From: Phragmites australis
Taxonomy: Eukaryota > Streptophyta > Magnoliopsida > Poales > Poaceae
Assembly (NCBI RefSeq): GCF_958298935.1
Contig: NC_084921.1
Coordinates: forward strand, 31,560,001-31,624,000
Direction of reading: 5' to 3'
Length of the DNA: 64,000 bases
Shown here: positions 1 through 10,923 of the stretch, one piece after another
Numbering within the stretch: position 1 is the stretch's first letter
How the letters are laid out: each line of letters begins with the position of its first letter
Notes under the pieces: model-generated
What the model saw: only the letters and a program-made list of their open reading frames with translations
Told to the model about the DNA's origin: nothing
Databases searched by the model: none
Program-made: the position numbers and the translations under genes

Positions 1-880
1 CAGTAACTCATCAACTTATAAAACTTGATTTTTATTGTATAGATGAGTTTACAAGATGCCTTTTCAAAACATCTAACAAGAATTTCTACAAAATCTCAAA
101 ACTCTAGACAGATCTATTCTCTAGACCAAAAGTCTAAATCTGATCTCATTCTTAGCGCACCTTACCCTATCCGAGACCCTCTCAATATATAGCCCTCCAA
201 ACCATCTTTGATTTAGAAATAATCTGGTCGTATCCTACTTGGACACAAACCATATTAAGACACGTTCACCCATAACCAAATCCAATTCATGCTTGAGTCT
301 AATTCAGACTAGCACTTGATTCCTTATGGGACTGGACTCTTCGACCAATCAGACCATAGTCTTGACCTTACCATGTACTCGAATGACTCCATCATCCAAA
401 CACATAATCTGACTGCCCACGACCTCGTGTATATCTACCCTTCTTCGCACGCACCTAGTCGCACACATGCAATATTATCTTCACGTACATTATTCTCTAG
501 CTCGAACATCCCCTATGACATATTGGATCACTACAACCCCAATTCCTCCTAAATCTAGTCATTAAACTATCTATGCTATCGAAACATATCTAAGTAATAT
601 CTTAACAACTTACAAACATCATTCTAATATAATTATACTAAATCATTTTACTCTACCAAATTTATCATTTAAATTAATTTTTTATCACATGATCTCATCG
701 TAAACGACCAGAACCCAACTAATATGGGCCAGATCATAGATGGAAAAAATATTTCACAAGTACTATAAACTAACCTGTACTACCTAAAAAAACAAACCTA
801 ACCTGTACTACCACTGCGTTGTAACAGTACAGTTTTCACGGTTCAATGAAAAATCAACGGCTTATATATTTTTCACATAT
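1..880. other. AT-rich intergenic DNA, no gene seen
   Basis: No convincing coding region is visible. The only open frame of note (316-552, 78 codons) has no recognisable domain and no splice partners. A short phrase built on acctgtactacc occurs twice at about 774-813. The stretch may contain old retrotransposon LTR sequence, but no termini were found. Confidence 0.4.
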
Positions 881-1290
881 ATTGCGACAAAGTACAAACC
901 TATATATATATACACAATATATCAAAAATATCCTAGTCACACGATCACATATTACGTTGCTGCAAACCTATATATACTAATGCGATGCTTGCTAACACGG
1001 TCCTACAACTCTGTGGCAAAACAGTATGGCGATGGCTTGAGTAGCTTTCGTTTGGAATAGAAGAACTTTCGCCGATCACTGTAAAATTGCGACAAAGTAC
1101 AAACCTATATATATATACACAATATATCAAAAATATCCTAGTCACACGATCACATATTACGTTGCTGCAAACCTATATATACTAATGCGATGCTTGCTAA
1201 CACGGTCCTACAACTCTGTGGCAAAACAGTATGGCGATGGCTTGAGTAGCTTTCGTTTGGAATAGAAGAACTTTCGCCGATCACTATAAA
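881..1290. repeat. 205-bp direct tandem duplication upstream of the B55 gene
   Basis: Bases 881-1085 and 1086-1290 are almost identical; both begin attgcgacaaagtac and end with tcact(g/a)taaa. The one difference noticed is near the end, where copy 1 reads cactgtaaa and copy 2 reads cactataaa. The near identity points to a recent local duplication. It lies 416 bp upstream of the B55 start codon, so it is probably within the promoter. Confidence 0.93.
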
Positions 1291-1291
1291 A
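1284..1291 (+). promoter_or_regulatory. Candidate TATA box of the B55 gene
   Basis: The motif ctataaaa sits at the end of the second 205-bp repeat copy. The same place in copy 1 reads ctgtaaaa and would be a poor TATA box. A start site 25-35 bp downstream would give a 5' leader of roughly 390 nt ahead of the ATG at 1706. This is inference from motif and distance only. Confidence 0.4.
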
Positions 1292-1605
1292 TTCTTGCAA
1301 ATTTTATGTGTTCTGAATTAATTTTCTTTCCTGCTGCAGAGGAAGCCGCAACAACTCTCCTCGGAAATGACACCTGAACACGATTAGAAAATCATAAAGG
1401 GGGAAAAAGAAAAAGAGGAAACAAATCCTTTTGTCGTATCAGGGCGCCTGCCTGCGCACGCACCCCTCCCCCCGTTTCGCTCCTCTCCATTTCTCATTGG
1501 CCATTTCGCCCCATGAACCCCCAAACCCTCGCCGGCATCGCCGTCGCCGCAGCAGCTGCGTAGCCCGCCCGCTCGCGACGACGCCCTCGCCCTCGCCGGA
1601 GACCC

Positions 1606-1624
1606 CAGCCCCCCCCCCCCCCCC
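1606..1624. repeat. Poly-C tract in the B55 5' leader
   Basis: A run of about 17-19 cytosines lies in the GC-rich leader some 80 bp before the start codon. Such a homopolymer is prone to length variation and sequencing error. Confidence 0.7.
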
Positions 1625-1705
1625 GATCCTGCCGCTGCCGCCCGCGCCCAGCCCCGCCGACGCGCCCCGATCCCGCCGGGAGCTCGCACCGCCCCGCGGA
1701 AGACG

Positions 1706-4700
1706 ATGAACGGCGCCACGGCACCCGAGCGCTCGCCCTCAGCCTCGCCCCCGACCCAGGCGCCGTCGTTCTCGCCGCCTCCCCCGACGCAGCCGCTCGA
1801 GTGGAGGTTCTCCCAGGTGTTCGGTGAGCGTAGCGCCGGCGAGGAGGTCCAGGATGGTACCGATCGATCCCTTTGCCTCCTCTCATGTCGTGCACTTTGG
1901 GTCGCTCGTTGCTGCTAGCTGCTGGATCTTAGTGGTTCTGTGTTCCGGAGCTGGGTAGGAGGCCAGTGCCCGTGCCTGCTTAGATCGACCCGGGAATTTG
2001 CGGCCGTAGGGGTGGCTTCGGATGCGATGAGCCAAAGCTTGATGCTTTGGTATTGGGGATGCTGACTTTACTGCTTCATCTCTTCCAGTTCAGTGATGTA
2101 TCTTCTGTGCTGCTCTTGATAATACGTAGATAGTCTATTAATCTTGACTGGTAGATGCACAGCACTGTGCCATTTTCTGGTGCAGTTGAGATCTTCCACA
2201 GGTGGCAGAAGGGTAGAATGCCTCCCAGTAGGAGTCTAGCTTAATGCTGGAGATGGAATTTTTTGCTATGCTAGCGCGATTACATAGTAGTCTGGACAGC
2301 CAGACAGCACATGCTGTCATTAAGTAAGCGTGGAACAAGTTGGATCTATGTTCTTCTATTTCTGACTTGGTGATACGGAGTAAAGGTACATGCTAGCGCT
2401 TCCTCGCGAAGTAGGGTTGTTGATTGCTGCATGGGATGTGGTCACTAGCCGACAAACTTTTGACAATATGAAGTGACTATTGAATTATGCTGAAAGCGGG
2501 AATTACGTGATGCACACGCTTTGTACACGTCAGCCAACAATACCATTTTGGGATGCATGTTGCTGCTTCGCTAATGATGTGTTGAGGCGTGCATTTGTCT
2601 TAACTTATGGAATATTCAGGTAACAATTGGCATGCATTTGAAAGAAAGGTTCTTTTCATATATTTTACTAGTTGATTATTGTTCTGCACTTCTGCTACCC
2701 TATTTAAATGGGCTGGTTGCACTTGAATCATAAGCTGTGCACCAAAGGAGCCAAACTGCCAATAACTCTACAAGGGTCCGATTTATTTGATTGATTCCTG
2801 TGCTCGGTACCATGTTATTGTTACGTTTGTTGGCTATGAGTCACATGTCTATTGGATACTCCATATTCTTGCACGTGTCAATTTGCTTGACTTGGTCCCT
2901 AGCTGTACCAGCCATTAGTGCATCCTGTGCATGATCACCTGCATAGTCATTCACCTTTAGCCATTGCCATTAATGGTGTCAAATATTATCTAATAACATG
3001 ATGGGTGGCAAGCCTACTGAAAGTTCTGTTCTAAAATCTCCTTTTGATAGAACCTTAAGAGAAGCCCCCTTCAATTCTATGTTGATCCAATCCTTATATT
3101 TGGTGCTTTGTTCTCCATTACCTGCATTTGTTAGTGATATTTGTGAACCATGTGAATATTCTAATGCTTGTGCAGCATAGTTTTCAAGCTGTTTAAGTTT
3201 TCGGATATGGTGGTTATCATAGACAGAACCAAAGCACTCAGTTTAACACTATCACTTAATCTCAGTTATGTTAAAACTTATTTTGTTATTTTTTTTGCTT
3301 CTTCCAGTTAAAATGGTCATCAATCAATCTACTGCTAAATTACTCAATGCTTGCAAGTATGAACTATCTGATGAAAACAGTGCTAGTCGTGGTGCCATTT
3401 TCTCCATTTATGTTCTGGGCTTTTAGCGCTGGTTTGCTTATGTGCATATCAGTAAGCATTATTTATATATGATCGACTGCTGCTGTACATGTTTTCCACA
3501 CCGCTTCTTGTATCATTGTATGTTCAATCACAAGACTGTTGTCATGTATTATGGCTGCATACTAACTTGACCTTATCTCTCTCTCTCTCTCTCTCTTGTT
3601 CTTTGCAGTTGACATCATCTCAGCAATAGAGTTCAATAAATCAGGACACCATCTTGCCACCGGGGACAGAGGTGGACGAGTTGTTTTGTTTGAAAGGACA
3701 GATGTCAAAGATGTACGCATATTGAACTGTATATCAAAGGATGCAAACTTATGGGGCTTCTTATTTGTACTCTAATGGCTAAACATATTTTGTTTTGTTT
3801 TTTCTTTAGCACACCTGTAGAAAAGAGGCTGAGATATCTGATTATTCTATCAGCAGGCATCCTGAATTTCGCTACAAAACTGAGTTTCAAAGCCATGAAC
3901 CAGAGGTATATTCTTGCAAGAATTGCTAAGCGTCATTATTTGTCTTCTGAATTACTAGTAATTTGTACAAGTGATGTTGTTATGGAATTAGTTTGATTAC
4001 CTTAAGAGCTTGGAAATTGAAGAGAAGATTAACAAAATAAAGTGGTGCCAAGCAGCAAATGGCGCATTGTTTCTTCTGTCCACAAATGACAAAACAATAA
4101 AGTTTTGGAAGGTATGCATCATCACTAAACAATTATGGAAATTTCCTATGACCTTATATTGCTCAATCATGCCTTAACTTTCTTGAATTGTATTCAATGT
4201 GCTAAACTTAAGAAACCAATGTGATCATCTTTGAACTTTTTGGTTGGTCTGCGTGGTGTATATTGTTGACTGCAGTACATATGCATGTGGAACTAATTGA
4301 TGTGTCTTGAAGTATCTGATTGTTATGGTAGTTAGTTGATGAGAGGGGTAAACATCTGTTGGAGAGAGAGGTCAGAACGGCGATGGCTTTAGGAAGAAAG
4401 GTGCTAATGAAAGAGCACGCTGTGAGGGAGAGGACGTGAGATAGATGGGATATGGGATACTAGTTTATTCTTTACTCATTGCTTTCCTCAAGAGGTGATT
4501 GGCAGGCCTACAAATAGCTGCCCCTAACAATCTGATCTAATCCATCCTTTCCTAATCTCTTAGCTAACAAACCTGGTAGCAAACTAACTTGGATGGGAAG
4601 AAACTATTCAAATCTTTAAGATGGAGGCTTATCTCTAAGCCAACGCCACCGGGAGTGCTGTGGCTGGGCTGCTGTTGCACCCATAACATTATCGCTGAAG

Positions 4701-7700
4701 TTTTTCACATTTCTTCCTAAGGAATATTGAATTACTGCTTTGTCTACCCTGTCAGTTTTAGTTCCTCGTATGTGCACATAAGTAAGATGCAACTGACAAT
4801 GAATTATTGTTCTACTTAATCGATCTTTTGTTAGTTTGAAGATTATTCTGTGATATGTAGGTGCAAGAAAAGAAAGTAAAAAAAGTATCTGAGATGAATT
4901 TGGACCGTTCAACTGCTCCTGCAAATGGTAATCCTTGTGGTGTGGGCTGTCCGAGTGCATCTCTCTCAAATGGCAATGTTTCAAAATCTGGTGGACTTAC
5001 TTTGCTTCGCCTGCCTGTGGTAGTTGTACCTAACTCAATTTCATTTATGCACCTTACAAAAGAAGTATTCTTTTTTTTTTGCGGGGAAAAAACATTCTAG
5101 TTTTTTCAGAATTATTATGCTAATTCCTGTAAATTGCGGTGGAGCTGAAAATGTATTTTTAGTTGATCCTACTGTCTTTTCTGTCTTATGTGTCTCTACC
5201 TTTTCTTTTCACATTTTTTTACATTTACCCATTTAGTACTGTACAACAGGTTACAAGCCAAGAAACAAGTCTTGTCGCGAGTTGCCGAAGAGTATATGCT
5301 CATGCACATGACTACCATATTAACTCCATCTCAAATAACAGGTCCTGCACATCAATCACCTTTTTTTGGCAGTTGAATGCATCATAGCTATTGTTTGAAC
5401 TTTTCAGCTATTCAATTTCAGCATGGACATTATAGTTCCGAAGTCATTGCTCATGAAGACGAAGCCCATTTGCTCTCTCTTTACACATGACAATGACGCA
5501 TTTAGTAGCTTTGTAAACCAAGCCACTTAACTTAGTCAACGCATATAATGCTAAATCTCCACCCCACAATATGTGTACATTGTTTGCCCTCCAAGTACCA
5601 AAATGAAATTCTGAGTATCCTTTAGGGGTTCTTTGGTTGATAATTTCAGCAAAGTGGCATATGCCTTGATGTCCCTCAGCTGGGATCCCACAACTACTAC
5701 TCATTTAGTGAACATTGGGTTGTGAAAACCCGTATTACTGCTTAATATGGTAACATACTGTATAATTTTGTGGAATTCACTTGCAAACCTTACAAATCAT
5801 GACCTGATAGTCTACAAAAATCATCAGATCATAATTCAGTTTAGGCCAAGTAAAGCCAAGTCATTCTCGAATGATATTTTAATAAGTGGTACTGTGTTTT
5901 TGCGTGTTCTGAAAGTTTTATATAGAGATTTTTTTTCTGGTCGAGCTGCATGTAAGCGGCTATCTCAATTATACTTTAGATAATTGAACTCATAATCTCC
6001 CACCTTATGTAATTTTTTATTTGCTGATTTGCACCTTCTATAGTTCTATGCATGTAGCTTAACTGTACTATGTCCATTTTTATGTATTGGGTAGTGACAT
6101 ATATTGCTTCCTATTCTTTTTTCGACAGTGACGGTGAGACGTTTATATCAGCAGATGATCTGCGGATAAATCTTTGGAATTTGGAAATTAGCAATCAAAG
6201 TTTCAATATTATTGATGTTAAGCCTACGAACATGGAGGATCTCACTGGTATAACTTCTTAACCTACAAGCTCTTCTTAGTCATGCTGATTATATAGTAAG
6301 CTGTGTAGGTGTGAGAATAAGGACGTATATAACTTCCACTCATATGGCAGGAAAATGATACCCTCTTGACCATCAAGGGAAGAAGTTGCTTTCTTTTTTT
6401 TGATCTTATGAGCAATCTGACTTACGCTTCACCAATAGCCTACTCCACATTTGCATGTACATTTGTATTGACAATCCTTTCATATAATGATAACAGTATT
6501 TTTTTTTTTGCGTGCAAATAAAAAAAGACTAGTCTCAGAGCAAGAGATGTCCACCTGGCTTCATCCTAAAGAAGCCCAAGAAATGAACCTAGGCTGGCTA
6601 GGTGCAACCTATGTGCCCTAGCCAGTAAACCCCAGGGGACTCCCCATTTTCTTGCATGCAATTGCAAATAACATAATGTTGAACTAAATTAGTTCTTTGT
6701 TTGTTGAAGTGGTTCTGTGTTATGAATGAAGTTATTAGTTCAAACATGGGGTTGCAGGTCTATTGTAACTTATCTTCGTTATTTTACCACATCTTTGAGT
6801 TTCTAGTTGTGGCATCTTTGTGCTTAGTTGCTAAAAGTTATGCTTTTATTCCATGATATGCAGAGGTGATAACATCTGCTGAATTCCACCCTACTCATTG
6901 CAATACATTGGCTTATAGTAGCTCAAAGGGCTCCATTCGACTTGTTGATCTGCGACAATCTGCCCTTTGCGATACTCATTCCCAAATGTGAGCTTCCATT
7001 TGACACTTCCTATTTCCTATATTCAATATACTGTACTTAGAGACCATCAGGTGGATACTGACCTCTATTGAGTTTATTATCTTAAAAGTCTCTATGTACT
7101 GTTTTTATAGCTATTCCTGTCTTCTTCTTGTAGCTTTGAGCAGCATGAGGCCCCAGGTTCAAGATCATTTTTCACTGAGATTATAGCCTCAATTTCAGAC
7201 ATAAAGTTTTCCAAGGATGGGCGACATATTCTCAGTCGCGACTACATGACTCTGAAGGTCTGTACCTGTTACTTCTGATATTTGATTGCTTTAAACTTCA
7301 TAATTTGCAGTTGACTTGTCGACCCCCCTTTTGTTTTTTCCATAGTCTCTTTTGTTCGATTATGTATGGACAGTAGACAACATAACCAAACTAACATGGC
7401 TACTGTGGAGATCTTTTCACTTGTGCATTGATTTCATGCAAAGATCTTAGCTTCTGGCTCTGTATGAGATGACATTTGTACATATTTGCATTACATGGGC
7501 TGCCTCCCGTGTAATGCGTACCTCAGAATAGTAGTTCTACAACCAGCACATCACTACTGCTGCTTAAGTTCTTGTACTTGATAATAGTTTTCATCGGGCG
7601 CTTGATACTACTGTTATCTTTCTCCAAAAACATAAGAAAATTATCACTGCAAAAATCTGTTTTGTGTGCTTTTCCAATATTATATTGTCTATTGTTACAG

Positions 7701-9718
7701 CTTTGGGATGTTAAGATGAATTCTGGTCCAGTTGCGACATTCCAGGTTCATGAGTATCTAAGGCCTAAGGTAATTTCTTCCATGTTAAGATAAATGATCA
7801 ATTGAAAATTTCTCTGGAGTAACCCTGATTCATGCGTTGCCTTCTGAAACTGCAGTTATGTGATTTATATGAAAATGACTCAATTTTTGACAAATTTGAG
7901 TGCTGTCAAGGTGGAGATGGATTACGAGTAGCAACTGGTTCTTACAGGTAGTTTCATGTGCTCGTATCAGTTGTAATCACGGTTCAAAAAACCGACGGTA
8001 ACCGCTCAAAAACCGCAATAACCGACCTTCTCGGTCCGGTCAGGTTTCAGAAACCGAACGGTAACCGAATTTGAATTCAAAAAATTCAAAAAAAATCTTT
8101 AAAAAAACTAGACACAATTCTAAGACCTTCTGGGAATTTTTTTTTCAAAAATAATGTCGTTTGCATCATATTCTATAGGGAGGAAGTTTGAAAAAAAATA
8201 AAAAAAATTGAAGCGTGCGGCTCAGTTATTAACTCATGTTAAGGAAAAGTGTAACATGTAAACACATATTTTTCTTGTGTAAACATATTTTAAGAGAATC
8301 TTTAAAATTGATTTCACTTTATTTAGAGTTTTATTAATTTCTCTATGATTTTTACAAAGTTCACAAGCATAAAGTGAATATGTTAAGAAACAGCACTGTA
8401 ATTAACTTTTTCATGTCTACTATTATTTTTCCTACGTAAATCATAGTATAAATAAGCTAATGAAAGTGGTTTCACTAATTTTTGAGGTGTGATGGGTCAG
8501 TTATAAATTAATCTAGTCGCAACACATTTACACAATCATGCATGTTACAATAACTAATTCATGAGTTCATGTATTTTTAAAAGACATAGGATCATGTAAG
8601 AAGATTAACAAAATTAGTTTCATGATTTTTGGATTAGCAAAGAGTAAACTATGCATTTAACTTGGTTTAACATATACAATTTCTCACAGAAAATTTTGAA
8701 CTTATGTATGAGTATAAATACTTTTATCATGTAGATCATGTTACAAGGAAACCAACAAAATTTGTTTCACTTGATTTGAAGCTCAGATGAATTAGTTATT
8801 GATTTTACAAGATTGAGATAATTTTTGGGTTTTTTGTTGAACTTCACTGAAAATCGAGAAAACCGAGCGGTTACCGACAATGCGGAAAATTCGAGAAAAC
8901 CGCTCGATAATCGCAAAAACCGCTCGGTAACCGGTCCAAACCGACCGGTTACCGAACGGCTAAAATCACGATTTTTTTTTTCCAAATTTCAAATTTGCCA
9001 AATGAATTTTGTCCGATTTTTTTTGAATTTTTGACCAGTTACCGCAGTAACCGTGAATTTTCGGTTACCGCCGGAGCTCGGTAAGGTTAACCCTGGTTGT
9101 AATACAGCTTGGCGTCATTAACAGAACTGACTGTCTGCTAATTTCTGATCTGCCAGCAACATTTTCCGTGTGTTTGGTTGTGGTACTGGTAGCAATGAGG
9201 CAACAACACTCGAAGCAACTCGAAACCCTACAAGGTAATGCTTTTTTGAAAGGAAAATGGTGGAAGCCAAACTACTTTATACTGTAGCAAAAACTGCATA
9301 AGCATATTTTTCCTGCATGTAAATTGATTTTCCATACTCTTAAATTGTTTGAATAATATACATAAGCATTTGTCGCTCTAACGCAGTAGTGTGGAGCTAA
9401 TCATCTCTGGGTTCTGCTATTTTTTATCTTGTGAACAGGAGGCAGCTCCAGAATCCCACAAGGGCTGCCAGATCTTTAAGTACTCTGACAAGGGCTGTTA
9501 GACGAGGTTAGTTTCATGCTTTAGCATGTTAGGTTGTAGAAGCTTTTCATTGCAACTACTAATACTCTAAACCTTATGCATGTGCAGAAAGCACTGGAAT
9601 AGATGCCAATGGAAATTCCCATGATCTGAGCACAAAATTGCTCCATTTGGCTTGGCACCCAACTGAAAATTTAATCGCCTGTGCTGCAGCCAACAGCTTG
9701 TACATGTACTATGCATAA
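1706..9718 (+). CDS. PP2A regulatory subunit B, B55 (PR55) type, WD40 protein; 14 exons
   Basis: This encodes a 55-kDa B-type regulatory subunit of protein phosphatase 2A, a WD40 beta-propeller that selects substrates for the A/C core enzyme. Exons read by eye: 1706-1856, 3609-3712, 3810-3905, 3992-4111, 4861-5019, 5250-5341, 6129-6247, 6864-6987, 7134-7257, 7701-7769, 7856-7947, 9157-9234, 9439-9506, 9588-9718. All use GT/AG ends and the joined length of 1527 nt gives 508 residues, a normal size for plant B55. Landmarks in order are [62 protein letters not shown], the PR55 hallmark [16 protein letters not shown], and the end SLYMYYA. The ATG at 1706 starts the Pro/Ser-rich N-terminus before WRFSQVFGE. 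Introns 4 and 11 contain transposon sequence. It looks functional. Confidence 0.97.
3576..3597. repeat. (TC)11 microsatellite in B55 intron 1
   Basis: Uninterrupted TC dinucleotides end 11 bases before exon 2. They form part of the pyrimidine tract of the 3' splice site, so length changes could affect splicing. Confidence 0.85.
4321..4688. mobile_element. Possible solo LTR in B55 intron 4
   Basis: The segment begins TGTTATGG and ends CCATAACA, a perfect 8-bp inverted terminal pair of the TG...CA type seen on Copia LTRs. Its 368-bp length suits a small LTR, and purine-rich sequence follows the left end. No convincing 5-bp target duplication is visible (left ctgat, right ttatc), so either the duplication has decayed or the call is wrong. 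Confidence 0.45.
6490..6665. other. Probable dispersed repeat in B55 intron 7
   Basis: A poly-T stretch is followed by a segment differing in texture from the intron around it (cctggcttcatcctaaagaa and on to cccaggggactcccc). It reads like a degenerate non-LTR or transposon fragment. I see no termini and cannot classify it. Confidence 0.25.
7978..9095. mobile_element. Non-autonomous hAT-like element in B55 intron 11
   Basis: The element is flanked by a perfect 8-bp target duplication GTTGTAAT (7970-7977 and 9096-9103). Its ends are CACGGTT and, on the other strand, CAGGGTT; terminal 5'-CA(G)GG plus an 8-bp duplication is the hAT pattern. Both subterminal regions are packed with ggtaaccg / cggttacc motifs in opposite orientation, which suits transposase-binding clusters. 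No transposase is encoded in its 1118 bp. It nearly doubles the distance between exons 11 and 12. Confidence 0.85.
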
Positions 9719-10569
9719 ACAAGCAAAATGAACAGAGTTTTTTTTTGGTGGTTGCTCCCGGTGTGAAGAAGCGTTTTGCCCCTGGTGCATTGAAAAGCCG
9801 GGAGTTGCTGGAGATGGTGTATTTTGTGGCAGTTAGATCCAAGTTCTTTGGGTGCCATAGAGCTGTCCAGAGTCCAAGAGGAAGTGACTCGATCATTCCC
9901 GGGAAGCAGCTTAATTCTGATTAATTTTTTGAGGGGAAGGCTTGTCTTTCCCCCATAGGTTCATTTAGATTTAAAGATAAGATTCTAGTTCAACGACATT
10001 TCGGCAACTGTAGAAGATGTTAAGGGGATATCTTCCGTTGTATTCATGTTGGGATCATGGGCGTGTAACTTAAGGGCGGGGGTTGAGGCTTTCGATAATT
10101 TTATCTTACAAAGTGACATTTCTATTACTTTCTCGTGGGGAAGCTTCTTTTGCTCGAGTGCCATGGCAGTCGTACTTAACGCAAAACCATAGAATAGATC
10201 CTTCACTATCTCCTTTGTCTTAAGATCGGTGGAATGCCTCACCTGTTGTTTAGTTATGATTTGAGCAAACGCAACATGTTTCCAGTCTTGTCGCTTTTCT
10301 CAAATCATTTCACGACAGGTTCTTCTAGGAATCGAGCCTAGCGCAGTTGGTGGGGGTACATTTTCTTTTTAACAATGCCTCCTAGTTGACCTGTCTGTAT
10401 CCTGTTGGTTACTGGCAGCTGTTATCTGCGTAGGACAACCAATTCCTGCCTGATGCAGCTATTGCTTCGACACCAGTCGGAATAGATGGTGCAGTCTTAT
10501 GCTATAGGTTTTTCGTAAACAGAATAAACACGTGGCCTATGTATTTTCCTTTAGGTTCATTTTTGTCCT
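9719..10569. other. B55 3' untranslated region and intergenic DNA
   Basis: The sequence after the stop codon reads as plant 3' UTR to about 9930. A compositionally different stretch (about 9930-10320) follows. It has an 85-codon minus-strand open frame at 9985-10242 with no domain I recognise; it may be an inserted fragment. Bases 10380-10560 resemble UTR again, with aataaaca near 10523. No gene is called here. Confidence 0.45.
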
Positions 10570-10923
10570 TTGAATCCAACCCAACCAACGATCGCCCAAT
10601 TTAGAGTGGTGGTTTTAGCCCAACTCCGAACTGGGCCGCTACCCAACTCAGGCCCAATTCAACCCAACCAGCCATCCCCCACAGCTCCCCTTCACTCACT
10701 GAGCACCGGGCTCCCGTGGTCAGTGTCACCCCGCCCGCCCCTCCCTTCTTCGAACTCCCCCTGCCCCCCTCCCCCGACCATTTCGAACTCCCCGTGCCCC
10801 CCCACTCCCCTCCCGTCCCCAACCAAACCCCGACTTCCCCGAAACTCCCACTCCGCTCCGAACCTAGGGTTAGGGTTTCGGCCCCTCCCGCCCCCGATTC
10901 GAACGAATCCGCCCCCGCGCGCC

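Noticed and set aside
9985..10242. Minus-strand 85-codon frame downstream of B55
   Set aside because: Open by chance as far as can be judged; no motif, no neighbours and no splice partners. Kept only as a note under the intergenic stretch.
10332..10345. Phrase tagcgcagttgg resembling a tRNA-type A box, suggesting a SINE
   Set aside because: No B box at the right distance downstream and no A-rich tail; an isolated 12-bp match is not enough.
10570..10923. Upstream in-frame ATG extending the unknown gene by 118 codons
   Set aside because: The extension is Pro/Ser-rich translated leader typical of GC-rich grass 5' UTRs, and the ATG at 10924 has a much better context.
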